NCBI GenBank assembly: GCA_039819545.1
Contig: JBCBRS010000006.1
Location: forward strand, 62,001 to 126,000
DNA length: 64,000 nucleotides
Origin: CALLPQ01 sp039819545
GTDB lineage: Bacteria > Pseudomonadota > Alphaproteobacteria > Caulobacterales > Parvularculaceae
Direction of reading: 5' to 3'
Of this stretch, positions 9,835 through 17,562 are shown piece after piece. Under the pieces are notes generated by a model. It saw only the letters and a list, made by a program, of their open reading frames with translations, did not search any database and was not told the DNA's origin. Within the stretch, counting starts at the first letter, position 1, and each line of letters opens with the position of its first letter. Made by a program: the position numbers and the translations under genes.

Positions 9835-10455
9835 ATGGTGTTTCTTGATCGTGGTCAGCGTCTGTTTGCGCGTACAGTGCTGATGGCAGGGTTTTTTCTT
9901 GCGCTCGCGCTGGCCCCCGCAGCGCAAGCGCAGCGTTTCGATTCCATTGAGGAAAGCGGCGCGAAAACCAAACCCTTCGCCGATTATGACGCGGTTTATG
10001 TGGCCCCCGTTGAAATCATGATCCCGGAAGGGCGGCGCCGCCTTATCCGCTCGCGCGGAAATGAAGATCGCGGCGTTTCGCAGCGTGATCAGGCGTTCAA
10101 AGCCGATGATTTTTATCAGGACCTCGTCTTACGCCTCCAGCGTGACTTCGAGATTGTGGATGCGGCGGGCCCAGGCGTCCTCACCGTGGCGGCCACGGTG
10201 ACAGAACTTCAGTCCTCCCGCCCCACGCAGGAAGATCTGGGCCGGGCCGTAGGGCTCAGCCCCAATAGTCTGTATGCGGGCAGCGCCGCCGCGACAATCA
10301 TCATATCGGAGAATGACACGATTCTAGCCACGCTGTCGGATCGATATAGCGGTAATCTAAATGACGGCTTTCCGCGCGTAGGCATCTGGTCAGATGTAGA
10401 CCGCGCCTTCTCCCGCTGGGCCCGCAACCTCAATCGCTATCTGACCCGCAATTAA
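9835..10455 (+). CDS. Secreted DUF3313-like protein
   Basis: 206 residues from the ATG at 9835, which follows a strong AAGGAGG box; the frame itself is open from 9781. Residues 1-31 form a signal peptide ending in AAQAQ. The mature part has the features of DUF3313 proteins: FADYDAVYVAPVEIMI near the start, a region DDFYQDLVLRLQRDFEIVDAAGPGVL, then VAATVTELQ and a C-terminal block with RWARNLNRYL. DUF3313 members are periplasmic or lipid-anchored proteins of unknown role; this one lacks a lipobox cysteine. It is followed directly by the repeat array, with its stop codon 17 bp before the first palindrome. Confidence 0.68.
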   Translation: MVFLDRGQRLFARTVLMAGFFLALALAPAAQAQRFDSIEESGAKTKPFADYDAVYVAPVEIMIPEGRRRLIRSRGNEDRGVSQRDQAFKADDFYQDLVLRLQRDFEIVDAAGPGVLTVAATVTELQSSRPTQEDLGRAVGLSPNSLYAGSAAATIIISENDTILATLSDRYSGNLNDGFPRVGIWSDVDRAFSRWARNLNRYLTRN

Positions 10456-10472
10456 CGCGTTGGACCTGTTGT

Positions 10473-10907
10473 CCCGGGCAAGCGCAGCGCAAACTCGGGA
10501 AATATTGCTACATTCTCCGTACCCCAATTACGAGACCCCGGATCAAGTCCGGGGATACGATCCATGTGTCTAAGCTTTAAACCGCATTCCCGGGCAAGCA
10601 AAGCGCAGACCCAGGATCTGTTGGCATATTCTCCGTACCCCAATTGAAAGACCCCGGATCAAGTCCGGGGATACGGTATATGTGTCTAAGCTTGATGCCG
10701 TATTCCCGGGCAAGCGTAGCGCAGACCCGGGACCTGCTGCCACATCCTCCGTACCCCAATTGCGAGACCCCGGATCAAGTCCGTGGATACGGTATATGTG
10801 TCTAAGCTTTACACCGTATTCCCGGGCAAGCGCAGCGCAGACCCGGGAACTGCTTCCACATTCTCCGTAACCAAATTACCAGACCCCAGATCAAGTCCGG
10901 GGATACT
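10473..10907. repeat. Tandem array of four 116-bp double-palindrome units
   Basis: Four direct units begin at 10473, 10589, 10705 and 10821, spaced exactly 116 bp apart. Each unit carries hairpin A (CCCGGG / CCCGGG arms around AAGCGCAGCGCAGA-like loop), a spacer with TTCTCCGTACCCCAATT, hairpin B (CCCCGGA-TCAAG-TCCGGGG) and a linker with GTGTCTAAGCTT. Units differ by scattered substitutions; some palindrome arms carry one mismatch (unit 3 has GTGG, unit 4 CCCCAGA). The fourth copy ends after hairpin B. Similar GC-rich dispersed palindromes are common in alphaproteobacterial intergenic DNA. A separate perfect hairpin (CGGGGAT-AGTT-ATCCCCG) follows at 10918-10935. Function is unknown. Confidence 0.95.
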
Positions 10908-10952
10908 GATATTTTTACGGGGATAGTTATCCCCGCCCGCCTCATCGCGGCT

Positions 10953-11771
10953 ATGCTGCCGCCCATGAAAAACTCAAGCCCCCTCTTTGACATAGACGAT
11001 AGCCTCGAAGCCATCTTGCGCTTTGCGGATCATTGCATGGACCTCAGCGAAACCTTGCATCGCCGGATCATGCGGCTTGATTTTCTAAAGAACGATCTTG
11101 GCTTTGTTCTCTCACTGGCCTTTATGCGGCTGTTTGTGATTTCCAGCCGGCTCCTCGATTATGCGAGCCACCCTGTGCCCTATCGTCCGCGTGCGCAACG
11201 TGCCTCACGGGCGGGAGAATATCGCAATTGCGAGCGGTCGCTCGCCGCACGGCTTGATGATCCGTTTGGTATTCTGGCCCAAGTCAATATGCTGGCTGTA
11301 AAGGGACGGCATATGATCCGCCGCGATCAGGCTGCGCGGTTTGGTCCGCAAAAAACCGTATTCCCGGGCAAGCGCAGCGCTGGCCCGGGATCTGTGCATA
11401 TATCCTCCGTACCTAAATTACCAGACCCCGGATCAAGTCCGGGGATACGGGGAGGGGTTGCCAAGTCAGGAGCCGTGGCTACGGAATGCGTCTCGAGGGT
11501 AAAGGCCGTATTCCCGGGCAAGCAAAGCGCAGACCCGGGAACTGTTGATGCATTCTCCGTACCCCAATTACCAGACCCCGGATCAAGTCCGGGGATACGC
11601 AGAGGGGTTGCCAAAGTCAGGCTTGGGGATACGGCGTATCCTTCCAAATTAGGGTCAGTATTTCAGGGCGCAGCCCCCGACCCTGTTTGTGCAGCCCGCA
11701 CGCCAACCGGCTCTAAATCGCCAGCAGACAACTCTCCCCATTTGACGGGCGGGCAATCTCCACCTCGGTGA
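10953..11771 (+). CDS. Unknown protein whose C-terminal half is encoded by repeat units
   Basis: Not a family I recognise. Translation from 10953 (or the ATG at 10965, MKNSSPLF) gives an N-terminal part of about 130 residues with convincing protein character: a helical, acidic then basic segment (DIDDSLEAILRFADHCMDLS, RLFVISSRLLDYASHPV). From about residue 133 (base 11350) the frame runs into two copies of the repeat and yields a repeating Pro/Gly/Ser-rich peptide (VFPGKRSAGPG, LPDPGSSPGIR). The frame ends at 11771, 59 bp inside the 3' end of the oppositely transcribed queD. The N-terminal part is probably a real gene whose original stop has been lost; the tail is likely incidental. No good ribosome binding site is seen. 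Confidence 0.5.
   Translation: MLPPMKNSSPLFDIDDSLEAILRFADHCMDLSETLHRRIMRLDFLKNDLGFVLSLAFMRLFVISSRLLDYASHPVPYRPRAQRASRAGEYRNCERSLAARLDDPFGILAQVNMLAVKGRHMIRRDQAARFGPQKTVFPGKRSAGPGSVHISSVPKLPDPGSSPGIRGGVAKSGAVATECVSRVKAVFPGKQSADPGTVDAFSVPQLPDPGSSPGIRRGVAKVRLGDTAYPSKLGSVFQGAAPDPVCAARTPTGSKSPADNSPHLTGGQSPPR
11361..11450. repeat. Fifth copy of the double-palindrome repeat, inside an ORF
   Basis: Same order and orientation as the upstream array: TTCCCGGGCAAGCGCAGCGC, a diverged right arm GGCCCGGGA, the TCCTCCGTACC spacer and a perfect CCCCGGA / TCCGGGG hairpin. It lies in the C-terminal half of the ORF beginning at 10953. The copy is 150 bp from the sixth copy, with a shared trailing stretch AGGGGTTGCCAA after each. 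Confidence 0.92.
11511..11600. repeat. Sixth copy of the double-palindrome repeat, inside an ORF
   Basis: TTCCCGGGCAAGCAAAGCGC with right arm GACCCGGGAA, the TTCTCCGTACCCCAATTACC spacer and a perfect CCCCGGA / TCCGGGG hairpin. Spacing from the fifth copy is 150 bp instead of 116, because the linker here is different and longer; AGGGGTTGCCAA follows both of these copies but none of the first four, so this pair was duplicated with its own flank. Confidence 0.92.
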
Positions 11772-12081
11772 GGCCGGGCAGGCGGGGGGTTAGGGCATCG
11801 GCGACCCACTGGCAGATATTCTCCAGCGTCGGCACAGCCAGGCCCTCAATTTCATTGAGGAAATGATGATCAAGCTGCGCGCGCACCGTGCCTAGCGCCG
11901 CCGTGACCTCTTCAAAATCCTGAACCCAGCCGGTCTCACCGTCTGGCTCGCCATCAATGGTGATGGTTAGCGTAAAAGAATGGCCGTGGATACGCTTGTA
12001 GCGATGATCCTTCGGACCGCCCGGCAAGGCATCAGGCAAATAATGTGCCGCATCAAATGTCACGGATTTCCTGATCCGCAT
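11713..12081 (-). CDS. queD: 6-carboxy-tetrahydropterin synthase QueD
   Basis: QueD makes 6-carboxy-5,6,7,8-tetrahydropterin from dihydroneopterin triphosphate, the first committed step to preQ0 and queuosine. The 122-residue product has the PTPS zinc histidines (FDAAHYL near residue 10, and HRYKRIHGHSF near 25-35) and the C-terminal PTLENICQWVAD and ARPSNGESCLL blocks with the catalytic Glu. The ATG at 12081 was chosen because GAGGAG lies 8 nt upstream and it gives the normal N-terminus; the frame extends to 12120. It is downstream of queC and queE on the same strand, 113 bp after queE. Its 3' end is overlapped by the antisense repeat-extended ORF. Confidence 0.93.
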   Translation of the reverse strand: MRIRKSVTFDAAHYLPDALPGGPKDHRYKRIHGHSFTLTITIDGEPDGETGWVQDFEEVTAALGTVRAQLDHHFLNEIEGLAVPTLENICQWVADALTPRLPGLTEVEIARPSNGESCLLAI

Positions 12082-12194
12082 GACCAACTCCTCAGCGCAG
12101 GTATGGCGCGTCAAATCCACCTTGCGATTACAAAGCGCGGGTTGTGACCGAAAGCTCTTTCAATTGCAAGACGGGCCGCCGGCGCCTCAGCCGC

Positions 12195-12836
12195 TCATTC
12201 GATACCCAACACTTTGTGGGTCTGCACGCTCAACCGCCATTGCGGATGGGCCCGGCAATAGTCGATACAGGCTTGCGTATTGGCTGCGGTGTCAGGCCCG
12301 TCCAGGGGCTGGAGGAAAAAGTGCTCAAAATCCAGACCAGCAAATTTATCCGGTTGGGCAAGCGGCTGCGGGTAAACAAGTTTTAATTCGTGTCCAGAGG
12401 TTTGAATTACCGGCGTATCGGCCTTTGGGCTAACGCAAATCCAGTCGAGACCGGTGGGCAAGGGCTTTGTGCCATTGGTCTCAATCCCCACCTCAAACCC
12501 CGCCCCATGAAGCGTCGTCACCAGATCATCATCCAGTTGCAGTGCAGGTTCACCGCCCGTGCATACCACATAGGGCGTACCCTGACCACTTGCCACCGCG
12601 CGCCACAAACCCTCAATATGCGCAATCAACGCCTCGCGGGCGAACCGCCCGCCGCCGGGCCCGTCGGTCCCCACAAAATCGGTATCGCAAAAACTGCAGA
12701 CGGCGCCAGCGCGATCCCGCTCCAGACCGGACCACAGATTGCACCCGGCAAAGCGCAGGAAGACCGCCGCCCGGCCGGTTTGCGCGCCCTCCCCCTGGAG
12801 CGTGTAATAGGCCTCTTTCACCGCATAGGTTTTCAT
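12195..12836 (-). CDS. queE: 7-carboxy-7-deazaguanine synthase QueE (radical SAM)
   Basis: QueE converts carboxy-tetrahydropterin to 7-carboxy-7-deazaguanine using a radical-SAM [4Fe-4S] cluster. The ATG at 12836 overlaps the queC stop as ATGA, so the two are coupled. The 213-residue product begins MKTYAVKEAYYTLQGEG, the substrate-binding start of QueE. The cluster cysteines are spaced C-X14-C-X2-C (FAGCNLW ... AVCSFCDTDF, about residues 28-46) instead of the CxxxCxxC of most radical SAM enzymes; a C-X14-C-X2-C motif is known from Burkholderia QueE. The SAM-binding CTGGEPALQ and later SPKAD segments are intact, so I expect an active enzyme. Confidence 0.94.
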   Translation of the reverse strand: MKTYAVKEAYYTLQGEGAQTGRAAVFLRFAGCNLWSGLERDRAGAVCSFCDTDFVGTDGPGGGRFAREALIAHIEGLWRAVASGQGTPYVVCTGGEPALQLDDDLVTTLHGAGFEVGIETNGTKPLPTGLDWICVSPKADTPVIQTSGHELKLVYPQPLAQPDKFAGLDFEHFFLQPLDGPDTAANTQACIDYCRAHPQWRLSVQTHKVLGIE

Positions 12837-13546
12837 GAGTGCCCTCGCTCTGCCACAAACGCCTCCCACCCGGCACGCCGCAATGCGCAAGCCGGGCAGG
12901 TGCCACAGCCATAGCCCCACGCATGCAACGCATCACGCACGCCGAGGTAACAAGTATGGGTTTCCACGCGGATCATCTCCACCACCGGTTCACCGCCAAG
13001 GTCCGCTGCCAGCTGCCAGCTTTGCGCCTTGGTCAAATCCATGAGCGGGGTGGCCAGCGTGATGTCCATGGCCATACCGGCGCGGATCGCCTCCATCTGA
13101 TAATCCAGCGTTGCTTGCCGACAATCGGGGTACCCGGAGTAATCGGTTTGGCACATGCCGCCCACCAACACATCCGCCCCCCGGCGATGGGCAAGCGCGG
13201 CGGCCATCACCAGAAACATCAGGTTGCGCCCGGGCACAAACGTGTTGGGCAGGCCATTATCCTGCATGGCAATGGCCCGGTCACGCGTCATGGCCGTGTC
13301 ACCAATGGCGCCAAGCGCGGCAAGATCAATCAGATGATCGTCCCCCAGGACGTCCCCCGCCTCGTCACGGGCACCGAACCAGGCGCGTACCGATTGGCGC
13401 GCGGTCAGCTCCACATCATGGCGCTGGCCATAATCAAAGCCCACCGTCTCCACGCGGCCATAGCGCGCCAATGCCCAGGCCAGACAGATGGCGGAGTCCT
13501 GACCACCGGAAAGAAGCACAAGGGCAGAGGATGTGTTCGCATTCAT
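12833..13546 (-). CDS. queC: 7-cyano-7-deazaguanine synthase QueC
   Basis: QueC uses ATP and ammonia to turn 7-carboxy-7-deazaguanine into preQ0. The 237-residue product has the PP-loop LLSGGQDSAICLAWAL near the start, the VGFDYGQRHDVEL block, and the C-terminal zinc site with cysteines in CYLGVRDALHAWGYGCGTCPAC. The ATG at 13546 is chosen because the residues before it in the open frame are Ala/Arg-rich and unlike the family. It is first in the queC-queE-queD set. No queF is present in the window, so preQ0 reduction must be encoded elsewhere. No preQ1 riboswitch-like leader was recognised in the 157 bp upstream. Confidence 0.94.
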   Translation of the reverse strand: MNANTSSALVLLSGGQDSAICLAWALARYGRVETVGFDYGQRHDVELTARQSVRAWFGARDEAGDVLGDDHLIDLAALGAIGDTAMTRDRAIAMQDNGLPNTFVPGRNLMFLVMAAALAHRRGADVLVGGMCQTDYSGYPDCRQATLDYQMEAIRAGMAMDITLATPLMDLTKAQSWQLAADLGGEPVVEMIRVETHTCYLGVRDALHAWGYGCGTCPACALRRAGWEAFVAERGHS

Positions 13547-13703
13547 AGGGGCGGTTCTAGCCTTCCCCGCGCGGCGGTTCAAAGGGGGCAAAGCGCGCGC
13601 CGCACCGCCAGCCTCTGCCGCCAATCGAACGGACCCCTTGTTGCCTCACAATTGCCCTCCTCGCGACGTGAAGTACAAGCAATAAACGGCGGAGGAGCCC
13701 CTC

Positions 13704-14558
13704 ATGACCTTGATTAGAAACACGGTCCTGATTTACCTGATCGGCTTTGCGGCGATCTTTGGTTTGCGTTTCTGGCTGGGCACGAGCGTGCCGACGCCTG
13801 CGCCGGCGGCAATCATTGGCGGCTTCGCCCCGCAGGATTTTTCCAGCGGCAAACGCAATATTATCTCTGGACGGTACAAATCCGCCACCGCCAGCAGCGG
13901 CGCCGTGGCCGTTGACCAAAAGTTTGAGCAGATCGCCAATATGGCCGCCGCCTCCACCCAGTTTGCGGAAGATGAAGCGCGCATCCGCACCGCTGTCGAT
14001 GGGTATGAAGGTCTGATCCAGTTTGAACAACGCGCGGGCCTTGCCGGGCGCCGCACCTTGCAGCTGGCCATCGGGATCGCGCCGGAGGGCTTTGACGCCC
14101 TCGTCAGCGACCTGCGCGGCGTTGGCACGCTCACCCGTTTCCAGATTGATAAGACCGACAAGACCAATGAATATCGCGACCTACAGGCCAAGAAAGTCAG
14201 CCTGGAAAAATCCCGCGATAGCCTCCTGGCCCTGAAGGCACGCGAGGGCAAGATCAACGAGATGATCAACCTCGAAAACCAGATCCTTAATCTCGAACAG
14301 CAAATCCAGAATCTCGGCGTCAGCCTCGGCGACTTCGATACGGAGAATGAATTTTCCACGGTGAAACTCTCCCTCCTCGAAGCGCGCAAAGCCGCCGCCA
14401 GCAAACCCCTCAGCACCAAGATCTTCAACGCGGCCCTCTGGACTCTAAAATGGTACACCGTCCTGTGGATAAGCCTCGCCGCCGCGCTCGTGGGGGTATT
14501 CGTATTTTTGAAGCTGCTCGGCCTGATGGTGAGCGCCGCGCGGAAGCTGGAGGGGTAG
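13704..14558 (+). CDS. DUF4349 membrane protein
   Basis: 284 residues starting at an ATG preceded by GGAGGAG. An N-terminal hydrophobic segment (IRNTVLIYLIGFAAIFGLRF) is followed by an exported region, then a long coiled coil near residues 150-215 (ANEYRDLQAKKVSLEKSRDS-like heptads, ENQILNLEQQIQNL) and a C-terminal membrane helix (WYTVLWISLAAALVGVFVFL). This order of beta-rich region, coiled coil and terminal helix is that of DUF4349 proteins, which are anchored envelope proteins of unknown role. It is divergent from queC with 157 bp between. The call rests on architecture and the VDGYEGLIQFEQRAG region; confidence is good for family, nil for function. Confidence 0.78.
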   Translation: MTLIRNTVLIYLIGFAAIFGLRFWLGTSVPTPAPAAIIGGFAPQDFSSGKRNIISGRYKSATASSGAVAVDQKFEQIANMAAASTQFAEDEARIRTAVDGYEGLIQFEQRAGLAGRRTLQLAIGIAPEGFDALVSDLRGVGTLTRFQIDKTDKTNEYRDLQAKKVSLEKSRDSLLALKAREGKINEMINLENQILNLEQQIQNLGVSLGDFDTENEFSTVKLSLLEARKAAASKPLSTKIFNAALWTLKWYTVLWISLAAALVGVFVFLKLLGLMVSAARKLEG

Positions 14559-14718
14559 GCGATTTCGAACACAATACCGGGCTCCTTCTTTCTTCTCCCG
14601 TTCACGGGGAAAGTGCACCGCACCGGCGATAGCGGCCCTGATTAGGCCTAGTCGCCCCGGCCTGACTGGGCTAAGCACGAACGCGTCAATCACACTAGAT
14701 ATAGCATCCATCACCGCC

Positions 14719-15798
14719 ATGACCGACCTCGAGACCTTAGAAACCGACCTCACTGCGCAGATCACCGGCGCCGATACCGAAGGCGCGCTGGACGCTATCC
14801 GCGTGGGCGCGCTTGGTAAAAAAGGCACCATCTCGGAGATGATGAAGACCCTCGGCAAGGTCCCGCCGGAGGAGCGCAAGACGCTTGGCCCGGCGCTGAA
14901 TGGGCTGAAGACACGGGTTGCTGCTGCGATTGAGGTGAAGAAAAATGCGCTGGAGGAGGCCGCGCTCGACGCGCGGCTTGCCACCGAGAAGGTTGATGTC
15001 ACCCTGCCTGTGGCGCCGGCCCGCCCGGGCAAACTGCACCCCGTCACACAAGTGATGGAGGAGATGACGGCGATCTTTTCTGCGATGGGATTCGACGTGG
15101 CCGAGGGGCCGGACATCGAAGATGACTTTCATAACTTCACGGCCCTGAACTTCCCCCCGGATCACCCGGCCCGCGAGATGCATGACACGTTCTTTCTGGA
15201 ACCCGGCGAGGAGGGCGGCGAACGAAAAGTTTTGCGCACCCATACCTCCCCGGTACAAATCCGTACCATGATGAGCCAGAAGCCACCGATCCGGATTATC
15301 ATCCCCGGACGGACTTTTCGGTGTGACTCAGACCAGACGCACACACCCATGTTCCACCAGGTCGAGGGGCTTGTCATCGACCGCGAGGCGCATATGGGCC
15401 ACCTGAAAGGTACGCTGGAGGCGTTCGTCAAGGCGTTCTTTGAGGTCGATAATGTAGAGACCCGCTTCCGCCCGCATTTCTTTCCGTTCACGGAACCTTC
15501 CGCTGAGATGGATGTGAAATATGAAAGAGTGGGCAATGAAGTGCGCATCGGTCAGGGCGAACAATGGATGGAGATTTTAGGCTGCGGCATGGTCCACCCG
15601 AATGTGCTGCGCAATTGCGGTCTGGACCCGGACGAATATCAGGGCTTCGCCTGGGGCATGGGCGTCGACCGCCTCGCCATGCTGAAATACGGCATTCCCG
15701 ACCTGCGCGACTTCTTCGCCGCCGACTTCCGCTGGCTGGAGCATTACGGCTTTGACGCCTATGATGCGCCCAATCTGGCGACGGGGTTGAGCCGTTAG
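14719..15798 (+). CDS. pheS: Phenylalanine--tRNA ligase alpha subunit
   Basis: Catalytic alpha subunit of the heterotetrameric PheRS. The 359-residue product has the N-terminal coiled coil (residues 1-95), class II motif 1 region (HPVTQVMEEMTAIFSAMGFD), motif 2 (FRCDSDQTHTPMFHQVEGL) and motif 3 (WGMGVDRLAMLKYGIPDLRD). The Phe-pocket alanine region appears normal. Unlike the usual layout, pheT does not follow directly: a small membrane protein and a Fic gene come between. No Phe-rich leader peptide or attenuator was seen in the 160 bp upstream, and the start lacks a clear Shine-Dalgarno sequence. Confidence 0.97.
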   Translation: MTDLETLETDLTAQITGADTEGALDAIRVGALGKKGTISEMMKTLGKVPPEERKTLGPALNGLKTRVAAAIEVKKNALEEAALDARLATEKVDVTLPVAPARPGKLHPVTQVMEEMTAIFSAMGFDVAEGPDIEDDFHNFTALNFPPDHPAREMHDTFFLEPGEEGGERKVLRTHTSPVQIRTMMSQKPPIRIIIPGRTFRCDSDQTHTPMFHQVEGLVIDREAHMGHLKGTLEAFVKAFFEVDNVETRFRPHFFPFTEPSAEMDVKYERVGNEVRIGQGEQWMEILGCGMVHPNVLRNCGLDPDEYQGFAWGMGVDRLAMLKYGIPDLRDFFAADFRWLEHYGFDAYDAPNLATGLSR

Positions 15799-15799
15799 T

Positions 15800-16204
15800 T
15801 TGGGCGGTAAGGTGCAGATAGATAACGAGCGTGAGTCCGCTGCGCGCGCCTTTTACTTGCGCCGGGCCGATAGCTATCACTCGGCCTTATTTGTCATCGG
15901 CATCTTGCTGGTGGTGCAGGTGACGGCATTCGCTAATCTTGTGGGCGGCGGCGGCTTGGTTTGTCAGACACAGACCCTGCCCGCGCGCTTGGCTGTCTTT
16001 GCGAGCTTATTTTTGTTTTTGGCGGTCTATCACCTGGCCATTGTCTGGACGGCGCGGATGGAGGCCCATTGGCGCGCGCTTGCGAGGGTGGACGACGGCG
16101 CGCTGACCAAGCGGCTGGCGTTCGCAATTATGGCAATCAACGGCGGAACCGCCGCGATGGCCATGGGTTTGTTCGGCGCGGGAATAGGGTTGCAGGTTTG
16201 TTGA
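15800..16204 (+). CDS. Small membrane protein between pheS and fic
   Basis: Unrecognised protein of at most 134 residues with three hydrophobic segments (HSALFVIGILLVVQVTAFAN near 30-50, LAVFASLFLFLAVYHLAIVW near 65-85, FAIMAINGGTAAMAMGLFGA near 107-130). The open frame starts with TTG at 15800 immediately after the pheS stop; a GTG at 15812 is the alternative start and no ATG is available upstream of the first helix. AAGG lies before the GTG. Position directly after pheS suggests cotranscription. No functional inference can be made. Confidence 0.6.
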   Translation: MGGKVQIDNERESAARAFYLRRADSYHSALFVIGILLVVQVTAFANLVGGGGLVCQTQTLPARLAVFASLFLFLAVYHLAIVWTARMEAHWRALARVDDGALTKRLAFAIMAINGGTAAMAMGLFGAGIGLQVC

Positions 16205-16279
16205 GACCGAAGGGAAGGAAGTGGCTTTGGAGGGTATTTCCGGCTTTGTGCGATGGTTCATAGACGTCAACCGGATTTA

Positions 16280-16307
16280 TCGATCAAATTTCGTCTCTTT
16301 TGATCGA
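16280..16307. promoter_or_regulatory. 9-bp inverted repeat upstream of fic
   Basis: TCGATCAAA and TTTGATCGA form perfect 9-bp arms around a 10-nt centre, about 100 bp before the fic start codon. There is no T-run after it, so it looks more like a protein-binding dyad than a terminator. The surrounding 200 bp have no other gene. Confidence 0.4.
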
Positions 16308-16409
16308 CAACTTGGCTAGTCCTCGCTAAACAGGGGCCAAGTTCCCTCAATAGCGTCCCCAAGGGCACCCTCAGGGGCTCCGATCCAAATAGGAAATACT
16401 GGATTCTGA

Positions 16410-17543
16410 ATGCACGAAGCCCTGCAAAACTATAGCCACGACGGCGTGGTGGACTATCATTATGGCGCATTTCCACCTCGCGATATTGATACGGCTCACC
16501 TATTTCGTGTTTTTGGGCAGGCCTCATCAGCCCTCGCTCGGTATGATCAGGTCCTTAAGATCCTGCCCAACGCCGAAATTCTGCTCGCTCCGCTGCGCAA
16601 TCAGGAGGCTGTTATTTCCTCGCGGATTGAAGGCACCGTGAGCACCGTGGATGAGATCCTCAGGATTGAAGCCGATATCGCCATTGGTGAAGAAACCTCA
16701 CACTTTCGCCACGATGTTTACGAAACCCTACTTTACCAGCGGGCGCTCAAAGCGGGACAAAAAGCGATTGAGGGCGGCCAGCCTGTTTCCGACTGGCTGA
16801 TCAGATCATTGCATCACGAACTCCTCAATTTTGGTCGGGGTGCCCACAAATCACCCGGACAGTACAAAACCGAACAGAACTATCTTGTGGACCCGATTAA
16901 AAAAAGGATCCTCTTTACACCAATAAAACCAGAACGCTTGCGCGACGGGCTTGATCAACTCTTCCTATTTTCAGCCAACGATGCGCATGCGCCCCTATTG
17001 CGTTCGGCTATTGCTCACGTCGAATTTGAGGCTCTTCATCCGTTTGAAGACGGCAACGGCCGCGTGGGAAGGATGCTAATTACGCTGGGATTATGGAAAG
17101 ACAACTTGATCTCAAAACCTTATTTTTATATCAGTCGTTTTTTTGAAAACAATAAAGACGAATATATTGATCGTATGCGAATGGTTTCTGAGAAAAATGA
17201 CTGGACACAGTGGTGTGAGTTTTTTCTGACCGGTGTAGAAACTCAAGCTATCAGTAATCTCGATCTCGCTGAAAAAATTCAGGATTTGTATCAGCAAACA
17301 CAGATAGTGTTTTCCGAAGCGCTTGCATCAAAATGGAGTTTTCAGGCGCTTGATTTTATTTATGCCCATCCGATATTTCGAACGACGCAATTGGTACGCG
17401 ACACGGATGTGGCACCCGCGACCGCGCGACGATTTATCAATATACTCCTTGAGAAACAGCAGCTTGTTTGCTTGGTACCCCCCTCGGGCCGCCGGGCTGG
17501 CCTGTATGGGTTTGAACCCTTATTGAAACTTGTACGCGTCTGA
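16410..17543 (+). CDS. Fic-domain protein adenylyltransferase (class II, cis-inhibited)
   Basis: Fic proteins transfer AMP (or related groups) from nucleotides to hydroxyl side chains of target proteins. The 377-residue protein carries the full catalytic motif HPFEDGNGRVGR at 210-221 and, near its N-terminus, the inhibitory helix SSRIEGT with Glu74, placing it in class II where inhibition is built in and no separate antitoxin is needed. An N-terminal Fic_N-like domain precedes the core, and a C-terminal winged-helix-like segment (HPIFRTTQLVRDTDVAPATA) may be a DNA-binding or regulatory domain. Base composition is more AT-rich than pheS or pheT, which points to transfer. It lies in the same direction between pheS and pheT; its stop is 20 bp before pheT. 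The target is unknown. Confidence 0.92.
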   Translation: MHEALQNYSHDGVVDYHYGAFPPRDIDTAHLFRVFGQASSALARYDQVLKILPNAEILLAPLRNQEAVISSRIEGTVSTVDEILRIEADIAIGEETSHFRHDVYETLLYQRALKAGQKAIEGGQPVSDWLIRSLHHELLNFGRGAHKSPGQYKTEQNYLVDPIKKRILFTPIKPERLRDGLDQLFLFSANDAHAPLLRSAIAHVEFEALHPFEDGNGRVGRMLITLGLWKDNLISKPYFYISRFFENNKDEYIDRMRMVSEKNDWTQWCEFFLTGVETQAISNLDLAEKIQDLYQQTQIVFSEALASKWSFQALDFIYAHPIFRTTQLVRDTDVAPATARRFINILLEKQQLVCLVPPSGRRAGLYGFEPLLKLVRV

Positions 17544-17562
17544 ACTGGTAAGGTACCCGATT

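Noticed and set aside
10473..10907. CRISPR-like array
   Set aside because: Units are 116 bp, near-identical throughout with no variable spacers, and no cas genes are present.
12839..13717. 292-residue plus-strand ORF
   Set aside because: It runs antisense through queC and queE, whose motifs are complete; high GC creates long empty frames.
13733..14623. 296-residue minus-strand ORF
   Set aside because: Antisense to the DUF4349 gene and rich in Arg and Ser as expected of a shadow frame.
16410..17543. Fic as toxin of a toxin-antitoxin pair
   Set aside because: The inhibitory helix SSRIEGT is in the same protein and no small FicA-like antitoxin gene is adjacent.
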